64,000 nt of DNA from Auricularia sp. M13 (lineage: Eukaryota > Basidiomycota > Agaricomycetes > Auriculariales > Auriculariaceae): assembly GCA_037042915.1 (NCBI GenBank), contig CM073199.1, positions 1 to 64,000 on the forward strand, in the 5' to 3' direction. A model generated the notes under the pieces. The model did no database searches, was not told the DNA's origin, and was given only the letters and a program-made list of their open reading frames with translations. Below are positions 50,587-61,800 of this stretch, one piece after another (position 1 is the first letter of the stretch; each line of letters begins with the position of its first letter). The translations under genes and the position numbers were made by a program.

Positions 50587-51900
50587 GTGAGCCCTGGGTT
50601 TGCTGAGGGCAGACCACGTCATCATGGGTGTTGCGCCGCACGCTGGGGTAGCCTGAAGCCGGGAACCAGGTGCGACCTCGGCTGCAAAGGAGGCGCTCTC
50701 AGGCAGAGACTTTGGGCCCCATGGACGCGCTGCGCGGGCCCGACCGTCAGTAATCCCTCAGCGGCTCAGGCGCCATGAATTGCGCGGCGTACGCTGGGGC
50801 TGTAGAGTCGGGAATGGATATTGATACTGGCGCGTACTAAACTCCTCGGAAAGTTTACTATTTCATTGCACATCCATTCATGAATGTCAAAAAGAACGTA
50901 CATCGGTGAATGCATGCTTCGCAGATACCACACACAATGTGTCCGTAGGACCATCACTATTGAATCACCAGCGCAGCTCCTTGCCTATCTCCCAGAGGGC
51001 AGGATCGAACGTGAGAACGTCCGGCAAATATGGATAGATCAGGTTCGGCAGGGAAGGATCAAGCTCATCGGGCTGAGCAGGATGCTGCACGTCGCCCGTC
51101 ATGACCAGCGGCAAGCGCTCTTCATCCCCAATCAAGCGGATGCGACGATCCAGGTGCGTTTTGGCGAAAGCATCGAGCGGCACATGGACCGTACCACGAA
51201 ACCACCGCGCCTCCCAGACTGCGACGCGCTGCACGGTGGGCGACGCGAAGAACCACGGCAGCACCGCGGCGGCGAACTGCGGGCAGATCTGTACGACGAC
51301 GTGCGTCAGCGCCGCCTCAAGCGGCAGCGGCAGCGGTGGCCCCCGGGCAGCCCAGTTCCAGCCGTCCGTAGCGAGGTGCAGATGCGTGATGCTGCTAAAG
51401 ACGCGCGTCCAGAACATGGGGTAGAACATGCTCGTGCAGGTGAAGCGCGTCGGCCGGAAGCCCGCGTGCCCGTTGATAAGCTGTTCCAGCTCCTCCATAT
51501 CGCTTATAACATGCTGCACGCGGTGAAGCGCACGTGCCAGAGCCGGCGCGTCGGCCAAAGACGTGTGAATGCAGATTCGCAGGTTCTTTGTGAACCGCCA
51601 GTGCTCGCTGGAGTTGGAGCTCTGGACGGAGGCGACGATACTGTTGATGTTGTACCAGTTGATGGTCACGGTTTCGTAAAGAATAGGCCGCACAAGAATC
51701 CAGACGAAGCGTGAGGTTCGCGCCAGCGCGCAAAGCCAGGATCGGTCGTGTATTGCGGCATGCTGCGCGGCCGGACGAAGAATATCGCAGACGATCTCTA
51801 TGGGAAGGTCAGAAGCACGTTGCATGCAGCCAACAACTCAAAAATCCTGGGAAAAATGAATGCCTGCGAGGTACGAGGAAGAGTGCTGGAGCGGAGTTTG
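50587..51900. repeat. Segmental duplication, copy 1
   Basis: This block matches 53465-54790 over the F-box-like gene and more than 300 bases of its 3' flank. The shared flank includes GGAAAGTTTACTATTTCATT and CATCCATTCATGAATGTC (near 50849-50885 and 53738-53777). Copies differ by substitutions and small indels. Confidence 0.85.
50965..51825 (-). CDS. F-box-like protein, 286 aa (copy 1)
   Basis: An intact single-exon frame with start ATG at 51825. Residues 7-17 (LPIEIVCDILR) form the start of an F-box-like helix, followed by LCALARTSRFVWILVRPILYETVTI. This is the arrangement seen in the large F-box-like families of mushroom-forming fungi. F-box proteins usually dock substrates to an SCF ubiquitin ligase through Skp1; here that role is inferred from the motif only. 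The rest of the protein (HVISDMEELEQL, FTCTSMFYPMFW, THLHLATDGWNW, TVQRVAVWEARWF) is conserved in the second copy at 53860-54702 and looks like a degenerate repeat domain. The C-terminus is FDPALWEIGKELRW. Confidence 0.75.
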   Translation of the reverse strand: MQRASDLPIEIVCDILRPAAQHAAIHDRSWLCALARTSRFVWILVRPILYETVTINWYNINSIVASVQSSNSSEHWRFTKNLRICIHTSLADAPALARALHRVQHVISDMEELEQLINGHAGFRPTRFTCTSMFYPMFWTRVFSSITHLHLATDGWNWAARGPPLPLPLEAALTHVVVQICPQFAAAVLPWFFASPTVQRVAVWEARWFRGTVHVPLDAFAKTHLDRRIRLIGDEERLPLVMTGDVQHPAQPDELDPSLPNLIYPYLPDVLTFDPALWEIGKELRW

Positions 51901-51926
51901 CGGGCCTTGAACACTCCCTTACATTA

Positions 51927-52202
51927 GGGCGTTTCACGGTACGTTTTTTGAGCCGTTTTTGATGTGTTTTTGATCTCGTTTTTTGTTTCGTTTTTTGTCC
52001 ATTTCCAAAGAACTGGATCAAAAAAGACCTAAAAACGAGCACAGAAACGACTCATGACTCGTTTTAGCCTGGCCATGCTTTTTTGCGCCATTTTTCGAGT
52101 TCGTTTTGATGGTTTCTCAGTTGAATCTCTGCTAAAATGAACACGAAAAACGCAATCAAAATGGCCCAAAAACGACGTCAAAAACGCTACCGTGAAACGC
52201 CC
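51927..52202. mobile_element. MITE, 276 bp, TA target duplication
   Basis: Perfect 15-bp terminal inverted repeats, GGGCGTTTCACGGTA at 51927-51941 and its complement at 52188-52202, are flanked by TA on both sides (51925-51926 and 52203-52204). The interior is AT-rich with many GTTTTT/AAAAAC runs and has no ORF. The TA duplication suggests mobilisation by a Tc1/mariner-type transposase in trans. Confidence 0.9.
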
Positions 52203-52224
52203 TATTGTGCTCTTCGCCTTTTCA

Positions 52225-53227
52225 TAGGCCTACCGGAGGGACATGCCTCAACATACTTCGTGTCACTGCTTTCGCCGCAACCGTGCTCGACATAGCCTGG
52301 CATGACTCTAACCGCATCAAGGCGCGCTGTTTGTGCGCTGTTTGGTCTGCAGCTCAACTGCAGCTTGTCTTCGACCTTCGACGTCAAGCCCATGCGTCGC
52401 GCGCCTACCTCCAGAGCTGTGCGCAGACAGGTTTGCAATTTTTGCCTGTGCAGCACTGGAGACGATAAACATGGCTATTGCTGCTAGCAACAACCTCACA
52501 ACTCGCGCTCAACACCATCAAACCGATCCTGTACGACACAGTCTTACTGACCGATTCCAACTTCGAACAAGTCCTTTCGACCGCTCACACTAAGTACTGG
52601 CAACTTCTCCCTGACGCGGCGGCTATGGATCCGCACTGCGTCTGCTGCCACGCCAGTTGCAGCTGCACTTTCGCTCGTATCGAGCATTTCTCCGGCTGGC
52701 ATAAGCTTCAATTTCGCCTGCGCGCGCAGAACGACCTGTTCTGCCCTTGTGCACTTACGCTGCGCTCGAATATGTACCTCGCGGACTGGTTTGGTAAGTA
52801 CAACGTCTGTGCAATGCGGCATATCGTGTCGCGCATCTGCACTTCGCCATATGATCGAGCCATGCTATCTCCTCCATGCCGACCTCGGAGCACTGGGCAA
52901 TTTCATGGTACTGAAATTCGTGACCATCGAGGCACTAACCGCGGGCTGGAACATCTCGCGTCTGATCAACAGCATGCTGCCCTTATTCCTCTTGAGCGCG
53001 ACTGCTCGTGTGCGCGACGACGAATCGGGGATGATCAAGTCGACGTATGTCGTACTGGAGGATTTTGTGGCCTCTCGGAGTGAACGGAGGCTGTGGATCT
53101 TGGATATGCCGACGATCATGGGATGCCGTTTCGCCCGGGCGTCACGTTCGACGAGGATAAATGGACCGCGGGGCGTCAGCTCTATGCATATCTGCGAGGC
53201 CACCTTGAATCAAATTTTGTGCAGTAG
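52225..53227 (+). pseudogene. Possible broken F-box-like gene
   Basis: Plus-strand frames here contain LLLATTSQLALNTIKPILYDTVLLTD (from 52478), which resembles the PILYETV segment of the two intact neighbours. Another frame has a plausible C-terminus, GVTFDEDKWTAGRQLYAYLRG (about 53139-53203), ending at a TAG at 53225-53227. The pieces lie in different frames and I could not join them with introns, so this is either a decayed gene or a multi-exon gene that I failed to resolve. The opposite orientation to its neighbours means it is not part of the segmental duplication. Confidence 0.35.
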
Positions 53228-53464
53228 TACGACCACGGCGCATGGCGGTAGCACTTCGACGCTGTCCTGGATGCGGAACAGTAATGGGCTCGCGACTGCT
53301 ATCCTGGTCGACGCTGCGCGCAACGCTGACCGGTATTTGATTCCTCGGCCGTCTTTGTGAACACTCCAAGACGGTCAGCGCGGCATTGACGCGCGGAGGG
53401 CTTCGATGTCCTGATGAGTGAGGCCATGCGAGCGTGTGCCTCCCGTCCGGCATTGGAGTCGCGG

Positions 53465-54790
53465 GTCACTCCTGGGTTCGCTGAGAGGGACACGTCATCT
53501 CGGGTGCGGCAGCGTGCGTGGGCGGGGGTGACTTCTGAAGGCGCCAACAAGCTGAAGGGTCGGTAGCGAAGGAGGTGCTCTCGGGTAGAAGCGTTAAACC
53601 CTCAAACATACTGCCCAGGTCGGCCCGTCGGCCAGCAGTGATCCCTCAGCGCTCGGGCGCCATAAACTGCGCAGCGTGCGCCGGGGTTGTAGAGTCGGGA
53701 ACGGATATAGGTACCGGCGCCTACTAAATTCCAAATCCTCGGAAAGTTTACTATTTCATTGCACATCCATTCATGAATGTCAAAAAGAACGTACATCGGT
53801 GAATACATTTGCTTCGCAGATACCACGCACTATATGCATGTTGTACCATCAGTATTGAATCACCAGCGCAGCTCCTTGCCTATCTCCCAGAGGGCAGGAT
53901 CAAACGTGAGAAAGTCCGGCAAATGTGGATTAATCACGTTTGGATCTGGCTCATCGGGCCGTTTGAAGTCCCTCTCGATGACCAGCGGTATGCGCTCTTC
54001 ATCCTCTATGAAGCGGATGCGACGATCCAGGTTCGCTCTGGCGAAAGCATCGAGCGGCTCATCTACCGGACCTTGGTACCAGAGCGCCTCCCAGACGGCG
54101 ACGCGCTGTACGGTGGGCGACGCAAAGAACCACGGCAACACCGCGGCGGCGAACTGCGGGCAAAGCTGGACAACGACGTGTGTGAGCGCCGCGTCGGGCG
54201 GCAGCGGTGGCGGCTGCCCCAGGGCGGTCCAGCTCCAGCCGTTTGTCGCGAGATGCAGGTGTGTGATGCCGCCAAAGTCGCGCGCCCAGAACATGGGGTA
54301 GAACATGCTCGTGCAGGTGAAGCGTGTGGGCCGGAAGCCCGCGTGCGCGTTCCGGAGCTGTTTGAGGTCTGCAATATCGCAGATCACGTGCTGGACGCGG
54401 TGCAGCGCGCGCGCAAGAGCCGGAGCGTCGGACCGAGACGTTGGTATGGTGATGTGCAGATTTATTGTGAACTGCCAGTGTTCTTTGGAGCTGGCGCCCT
54501 GAACGGAGTCGACGATATGGTTGATGTTGTGCGATGTGATGGTCAGCGCTTCGTACAGAATGGGCCGCACGATGGTCCAGACGAAGCTTGAGGTGCGTGC
54601 GAGGGCGCAAAGCCATGTTCGGTCGTGCTGTACGGCATGCCGCGCGGCCAGACGAAGAATGTCGCAGATCAATTCTACGGGCATGTCTGACTTACGTTTC
54701 ATCCAGTCCATAACTCGAAAATTCTGGGCAGATTCAAGGGCAGATGTATACGAGGAAGAGTGCCGGAGCGGAGTTTGCGGGCTTGAACGC
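53465..54790. repeat. Segmental duplication, copy 2
   Basis: Counterpart of 50587-51900, same orientation, about 2.87 kb away. It includes the F-box-like gene, its 3' flank and about 80 bases upstream of the start. Confidence 0.85.
53860..54702 (-). CDS. F-box-like protein, 280 aa (copy 2)
   Basis: Paralogue of the gene at 50965-51825, colinear over its whole length (MPVELICDILR, LCALARTSSFVWTIVRPILYEA, FTCTSMFYPMFW, THLHLATNGWSW, C-terminus FDPALWEIGKELRW). An in-frame ATG exists further upstream at 54810, but the start at 54702 is preferred because it aligns with the start of copy 1; the longer form would have 316 residues. Both copies are intact, so both may be expressed. Confidence 0.75.
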   Translation of the reverse strand: MKRKSDMPVELICDILRLAARHAVQHDRTWLCALARTSSFVWTIVRPILYEALTITSHNINHIVDSVQGASSKEHWQFTINLHITIPTSRSDAPALARALHRVQHVICDIADLKQLRNAHAGFRPTRFTCTSMFYPMFWARDFGGITHLHLATNGWSWTALGQPPPLPPDAALTHVVVQLCPQFAAAVLPWFFASPTVQRVAVWEALWYQGPVDEPLDAFARANLDRRIRFIEDEERIPLVIERDFKRPDEPDPNVINPHLPDFLTFDPALWEIGKELRW

Positions 54791-54810
54791 TCTCTTGCTC
54801 GAACGGTCAT

Positions 54811-56127
54811 CTTCCAGCCCGGCCTTCATTTTCAGAGCACTGATCCATTGTGGCACATACTATACAACACCGTCTCCTTCTCCCACTTTTGTTACGATTT
54901 TTTAGCTCTTCAACTTTTTCCGCTGACACGGCGGCTCCACTGCAACATGACCAGTGCGATGTTCTTCTCCGCGAGCATCTAGTGCGTGTTCAGCGGTGTG
55001 GTGCACTTCGAGGGCTCGTAAACACACTCCCTCAGTCATTCAGAAAAGGCCGGGATGTTCTTCTGCTCGAGGCGCATGAATACGGCGGATAATATGGCGC
55101 ATTATCGCGCTCCTGACTCCTAAAATACAGTCCTCATAATGCATCCTGCGACTTCAATACGATTGCTCCAAGTCCCGCAATCCGCTCGCCAACGTTGAAC
55201 GCTGAACGCGATCCCAAGCCTATGCACCGGGACAATACTTAGTCATACGCGCGGGTGCCGCACTGACCCAGAGCGCTGGCTTCGTCTGCCAGATACGTGT
55301 CGAGGGGCCCGTGCAGCGGGCCGAAGAAAGGGGGGAGCGTCTCGTGTCTCGTGGTTCACGCACGGCGTCGGCGCGTGCACCCAAACCTCACGCTCCAGTC
55401 AGTATTACGGCGCATCGCGGAGCGGATGCAGGGGGCTCTGCGCATACATCCGCGGGTGACGATGACGCGCCGCGTATAGCAAGTAGCTGGCAGTTCTGCT
55501 AGTTGAACATACCCCCTATTTTCATGGAATCAGAAGACTACAGTACTGTCAGCGCGGTTTCGAAATTCACCAAACACCAACTTCCATCGCGGAAACTGCA
55601 ATGCTGCCGTGGAATGGCTGAGGAGGCTGGTAGCCACAGCTGGCACCAAGACGGACCGCAACTGAACACAACTGTCGATTAGGGACTCGCACAGAACAGA
55701 GTGGCTACGACTCCGAGGAAGCCGCAACTCCAGCCCGAGTGCCACGCCCTGCCAACGAAACCAGAAACCAACAAACTCTTTACAAAGTTCATTCAATGCG
55801 ATTTTTATGTCAGGACCCCCCATCTGACACCGCGGCCAGTCAAAGACAAAGACCACAGAAAGCAACGCGCAAACACCAAAAGAAAGAAAGAGAGAAAGAA
55901 AACGACGGGACACAGAGATACTTTATACAAACAAACTGTATGTTCAACGAGATGCGGGATGAGAGGCCGGAAAGTTGGAGGGTTATGTAGATCGCGCGGG
56001 GCGCGCCAAAAGAGATGCGGTAGCTTTGATTCGGAGATAAGCTGGGTACTTTGATTCGGTCGGTGGGATATGATGCGGGTAGGGCAGATTTTCTAAGGAC
56101 AACGCCGCGAGCACCTCGACGGCGCGG
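54811..56127. other. 1.3 kb without a recognisable gene
   Basis: Only short frames (up to 127 codons, minus strand near 55530-55913) with no motif. The last bases are probably the 3' UTR of the minus-strand gene ending at 56128. Confidence 0.5.
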
Positions 56128-57508
56128 CTAGACGGTCGGGTCGGGCGACCCGACGGCGTCCTCGTCTGCCGAGCCGTCCGCGTCGGCGTCGTCGCCCAGG
56201 CCGTCGTTTTCGTGCGGCAGTCGAGAGGACGATGATGACGATCTACATTAGCACACATCAGCGACGCGAAGCAAGAGACGCGGGGACGCACAGAGCGGCC
56301 GGCGCCACATGTTGCGGGAGCTGGGGTATATGTGTCTGTTGCTGAGGCAGGAAATGTTGCGGCATCATCCCAGGCGGCTGTTGCAGTTGTTGCTGCTGTT
56401 GCTGCGGAGGAAAAGTCATGAAGACGGGCTGGCCGCCGAGCATGGGCCCGTCGAGCACGGGCATGTAGCCGCCGCCGCCGCCGCCGTACACGTCCGGCGC
56501 GGGGGTATACGCCTGCTGTGGGTATGCGAACGGGGGCGGGGCAGGCATGAAGTTGAAACTGGGCGCGTAGGTGAGGCGTGAGTGTCGAAGGAGAAGGGGA
56601 GGAGAGGGCGTACTTTTGGGCGGTCAGGACGGTCCATTGTGGGTCCATAATCGGTTGCTGCGGCGGGAGGGACGGCACGGGTTGCGGTGCGGGCGGTGGC
56701 TGTCGAGGCGCGGGCGGCCGGGGAGCCAGCGCGGGTGGCGGCGGCGGTGCGGGTTGGACCGGCGCCGGCGCCGGCGCTGGAGTTGGAGGAGGAGGGGCGG
56801 CGGCGGGAGGGAGGGCAGACGAGGAGGAGGACTGCGCGCCGTTCGCAGACGCGCGGCGGGACGGGCGCGGGCTGGCACCGCCGGCGGCGGCGGCTTTAGC
56901 TGCGTTGGCAACGCCCTCGGCTTCAATCGCGTCTGCCGTCGCCCTGTGGCGCGCGCGGTCGTCGTCAGCATCAGCGCCGAGCGAGCACCAGTATATGCGC
57001 CGACGTACTTGTCGCGTTTGTGGACGAGGGCGCAGTGGCCGGCCCAGTGCTTGACGCGGTAGCGCACGCCCTCGCCGAGCTTGACCCACTTCTTGCACTC
57101 GGCGCAGAAGACCCGGTTCGGCTCGACGTTGCGCCCCAGCGGGTCCGCCTTCAGCACCGCCCGCCGCTGGTGCTCGTCTAGCTTGCCCTTGTTGTTCGCT
57201 GCCGCCGACGACGACGAAGGCTGGTTGCTGGCGCTGGCGTTCGACACGCGCGCCCGCTTGCGCGCCGGCGGCGGGGTGGGCGACGGCGAGGCCTCGTCGG
57301 CCGAGCGCTTCATGGACGACGGCGCGGCGGCCGGGGCGTCGTCCGGCACGTCCGACAGCGGCGAGTCCGGGAAGATGGCCGCGATGTACGACGTCGACGT
57401 CGACGGCGGCGGCGGCGCCCTGCAAACAGCCAGTCTGCGCGTCAGCTACACAGCTCGGCGTCAGCGGCGCCGGCCTGCTCACCCGGGCTCGGCGGCGCGG
57501 TCGTCCAT
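56128..57508 (-). CDS. Cys/His-motif protein with proline-rich tail, 382 aa
   Basis: Minus-strand exons 57508-57483, 57419-57009, 56943-56614, 56558-56292 and 56242-56128; introns of 62, 65, 55 and 49 nt, all GT...AG and phase-consistent, give 382 residues. The N-terminus is acidic/Pro-rich, followed by a basic patch (ARKRARV) that could be a nuclear localisation signal. Residues ~118-147 hold a possible metal site, FCAECKKWVKLGEGVRY then KHWAGHCALVHKRDK: two Cys in CX2C, then W..H.C...H. The second half is Pro/Ala-rich, then Gly-rich and Gln-rich (FPPQQQQQQLQQPPG), and the protein ends in an acidic tail (DDADADGSADEDAVGSPD). This composition suggests a nuclear or transcription-related protein. 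No named family is claimed. Confidence 0.75.
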
Positions 57509-58432
57509 GGCGTGGCGGCGAGGAGAGCAGAGGAGGGAGAGCAGCGAACACGCGTGATGTCACAGTCACGCCGCCCAGCCTCCGGCCTCGGACAATACAA
57601 AACGGGTCTTCCGCCAGAACAAGAACAACCAACTCTGTTTTTCTGCAGAATATTCGGCCGCCGTCCAGTCATCGCCTGTCCCCGCCACAGTCACACGCCC
57701 GCGGCCTCGTGCCCACGAGGCTGTACACCCCCGACGCTTCCCTCCGAGTCCGACTCCCCCACCAACAGCCGCGACCCTGCAATCCCATCATCATCGTCGT
57801 CAGCGCTGTTTACACTTAAACTACGCGCGCGCGACTGCGATCACTGACCACTGTTCCCAGATCGCCTCCGAACTGTGAATCTCGCGCGCGCGCCGCACTT
57901 CTCCTCGTCCGGCGCGCCCGAGTCCTGTGCATCTCACACGGCCCCGAACACGTGAAGCTTCCTGAATAGATAGTAATCCAACCTCTGAACGGTGTTCTTC
58001 TTGGCTGTGACGGCACGCGCAGACACTTAGACTCTTCCGTGAATCCTCCCGGGCCGGACTGTGCGCCGTCCCCATCCTATGGCTCACGACACTGGTGGTG
58101 AGTGATATATACATCACCGTCCTGGAGCAATACGCGTGCAGGAAGCCCAGCAGCAACGCGATCTTTGGTCTGGTGGACCCGAGGCAGGCGTTATTAACAT
58201 GTTAATAACGTACTTGAAGTTAATTATAACATTGTTACTAACTTTCGGTAACTAACTGAGCGCTATCGTAGCCAAGAGGCAGCGAAGTTACTTCGACTCC
58301 GCCTGCGCGAACTTAAACGTTTTGTGGACTCGAAGGCTTGAAGTTGGCCTGGCTCTACGGCTACTGCCTGACATGTGCTGGCCAACCGAGTATACCTGTC
58401 AACTATATCCCGTGAACTATCATAGCGACAAC
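57509..58432. other. Intergenic stretch before the copia element
   Basis: No gene seen. The left part is presumably promoter of the minus-strand gene starting at 57508. Near 58190-58260 there is AT-rich sequence with GTTAATAACG repeats (TAACATGTTAATAACG). Confidence 0.5.
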
Positions 58433-58714
58433 TGTTAGACGTGTAGATCTTGATGATCTGTTATGCTCGTGGATCATTTCCCCGTTGGGTTTGCACGACG
58501 TCATTTCCTATTTGGTCATTCCGAGATTCATTCCCCGACCTCCGTCTCGTTGTTCATACACTTGACGGAGGTACGTGTCACATCACACATTCATGGACTA
58601 CGCACACTCATACACATCCTGTAGGACTCACACTTGTTCGTCTTACAGGTATACAATATATTCCGTCTCGTTGTTCATACACTTGACGGAGGACTCACAC
58701 TTGTTCGTCTTACA
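58433..58714 (+). repeat. 5' LTR of the copia element
   Basis: 282 bp. It contains a 31-bp direct repeat (58541-58571 and 58662-58692), each copy itself bounded by the inverted pair CCGTC...GACGG, and a second repeat (GGACTCACACTTGTTCGTCT at 58624 and 58691). A TATA-like TATACAATATATT is at 58650-58662, between the repeat copies. Confidence 0.93.
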
Positions 58715-58855
58715 GGTTATGAGCCCCGAGGCGTAGCCTCGTTATCCTGCAATCATAGACGTTCATATTCCGTCATACAAGAACACGATCTGCGCTCGGC
58801 TTTGCGACGCGAACTGCAGTCGTACGAAGCATACACGCGTTCCGCCCCTATCACC

Positions 58856-61800
58856 ATGTCGGTCAATCTACGCGCGCTGCCGTCCTCGTTCACACGCCTG
58901 GGCTCCAACTCGGACTACGACCTATGGGAGGATGAGCTATTCGATCACCTCAGCATCCAGGGCGTACTCAGCTATGTCGACGGTATCAACATCACGTACC
59001 CGCCAACGCTCAGAAAGTCCAAAGCGAAGTCGAAGAAGGGAGCTGCGCTGGTGACGCCTGTGACGCCTCTACCGCTCGACGAAGACGCCGATGCCGAAGG
59101 CAGTCCTGATCCAGATGCGCAAGGCTACGTACACTTCGATGTGCCGCCACTGCCCGACAGCGACGACGACGCGCAAGAGACCATCGACGATGTCGCGTGG
59201 GGTGCTGCGTCGTGCTTTGAGGAGTGGGCGACAAAGCGCCGTGCCATCGCCGCCCTGATACGCTCAGCGGTCGACCCTGGATTGCGCGCCGCGATACCGC
59301 AGGATAGCAAGAACGACCCTCGTCAGATGATTCTCGAGCTGCGCAAACAGTATCGCAAGACCGCACCTATTACTCGTATTATCAAGCTGAAGAATCTACT
59401 GTCCTCGAAGAAGCCAGATAGCGAGACCTGGGCCGCACACATCAATAAGTTGCAGGGCCTGGGGAGCGAGGCGTACAAGAAACCGATAGACTTGAAGACG
59501 CTCATCTCCATCGGAATCATCTTGTCTGCGTCGCCGGACTGGGACGAGTTCATGGGGACGTGCATGCAGCAATGCAAGCTGGGCGAGCCAGAGTCCTTCC
59601 GCGCAGCGCTACAAGCCGAGGAGGACCGCCGTGCCGACGCAGTTAAGCAGCAGGAAGAGATCCAGGCCATGGTCGCGCGCGTCAACCCGAAGTCGAGCAA
59701 GTCGTCCAAGAGGTCGAAGGACAAACGTGACGACTGCCCGCACCCGACGTGTATCGAACGCAACGTGCAGTCGACGCACAACGCCCAGAACTGTCATAGG
59801 TTCAAGAAAGAGCGCAAGGAGAAGGAGGCCAAGCAGAAGAAAGCGCTGTTGGCGGCCAAAGTTAAGGCAGAAGAGAGCGAGTCCGGATCCGACACAACGG
59901 CGAGCCTGATGGCCGTTTTCGATGCTGCGCATGCACTGCCTGCCGCTTCTGACGCTGCCGCCGATTCGTCTCCATTTGCTGGGGTCGCGGGATCAGTTGC
60001 TGCGGACGCACTGCCGACACTGTCGCAGTCAGGTGTCGCGGTATCAACTGCGCAGATCCCGGTTGGCTCCATCGCTCTTCCCTCCTCCATCACGTCGCTC
60101 AATCCGCTCGACGGCCACGGCAAGATGATCGCGCTCAGCGCGAAAGACAGGGCTAACGTCGGGACACTCGACTCTGGGTGTACGGCGCACTACGAGCCTG
60201 ACATCGAACGCTTCTACGAGTACAAGACGCTCGCCACGCCTGTCGCGATCTCCGGCTTCACTGGCGACAAGCTATTCGCTATCGGCTTCGGGAAGGTCGA
60301 GTACCGGATGGGCAAGAGTCGCCGCATCAAGCTGCGCAACGTCTATCATGTTCCCGGTGCTGCGGCTTCGCTCATTTCTGTTGGCGCGCTCACGGACAAC
60401 GACAACATCGAGGTTATTTTCCGCAAGACTACGTGTCTGGTGCGCACCATCAGCGGTCACAAGGAGATCGCCAGCGGCACGCGCTCGCGCAATGGGCTAT
60501 ATATTATCAGCAATGTGCCGCAGGCCATCTCGGCTTCTTGTGCGGCTTTCTGGTCTGCTCGTCGCGCTCCATGTGACTTGCTCACGTGGCACCGCCGTCT
60601 AGGACACCCCAGCATGGACGCCGTCGTATCGCTCGTGCACGCCGGCGCTATCAAAGACGTCTCTATTCCCTCTACTCTCCCTATCTGCGAAGATTGCCTG
60701 CAAACGAAATCGAAAGTCAAGAACCGCGCGAAACGCTCGACGGAGACGACCACGAAGTGCCTGGAGACCGTCTGCTCAGATCTTACTGGTCCTATGCGTA
60801 CTGCGTCGTTGTCTGGTAACCGCTACGCCGTCAACCATATAGACATGCATTCACGCTATCTGTCGTACGACTTCATGCGCCACAAGAAGAACACGGTGAA
60901 GGTCGCCGAGGTCCGACTCAAGACGCTCGAGGCTGAGTGCGGCGAGAAGCTGCGCGCCGTTCGCACGGACAACGGCGGGGAGTTCACTGGCGCGGCATAC
61001 GAGCGCATGTTGCTTGAGATGCGGGCCGTCCATGAGACGACCGCGCCTGAGTCCTCGGCGCAGAATGGGCTTGCTGAACGCGCGCACCAGACGATAGCTC
61101 GGCGCGCGAACGCGATGTTGAAGTCTGCTGGTCTTTCGGATGGTTTCTGGGCAGAGGCCTGGGCGACGGCGACTTATCTCCACAACCGCACTCCGAACAA
61201 GGCACTCGATTGGAAGACGCCTTACGAGGCTTTCTATGGCAAGCCACCAGAGTATACGAAGCTCGCTGAGTTCGGCTGCGACGCATGGGTCCTACGGTCG
61301 GAGAAGGATCGTCTACCGAAGCAAGAGAAGAAGGCGATCAAATGCAAGTTCATCGGGTACTACGACCACAGCAAGGCGTACAGATTCTGGGATCCCGAGA
61401 ACCACAAGATGTTCAAGTCCCGTAACGTTTCTTTCATTGAACTTAAAGATTTACCAAATGTTTCCTCGTGCATTGATGATTCTGTTTTAGAACAATATCC
61501 CGCTTCTTCTTCATCGCACACTTCCTCATCCCCACGCTATACTTCTACCTCGTCGCATGACGCTTCTTCGGGAGCCGCACGTTCTGACGCCTCCCCGCGT
61601 GGGGCCGCAAGCCGCGCTCACACGCGCATGCAAGAAGTGGGATCTGGGGGGGTTGACGAGTCGCAAGACGAGTCAGATGGGATCGAGTTCGAGTTCTCAC
61701 TGCCATTGGGCCAAGATGCGAGTTCGGAAAGTCCTCTTGTAGGCACGACTACGACCGCGGAGTCTAGGGCAGGGGATTCTCAGCAGACTGATGACGAGGT

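Noticed and set aside
55983-57632. 549-codon minus-strand frame as the gene at this locus
   Set aside because: It runs through introns in a shifted frame. The spliced model at 57508-56128 keeps consensus splice sites and a sensible protein throughout.
58634-58855. Start of the copia polyprotein inside the 5' LTR
   Set aside because: The frame is open upstream, but translation from the ATG at 58856 gives a normal Gag start. The upstream part overlaps the LTR and primer-binding site.
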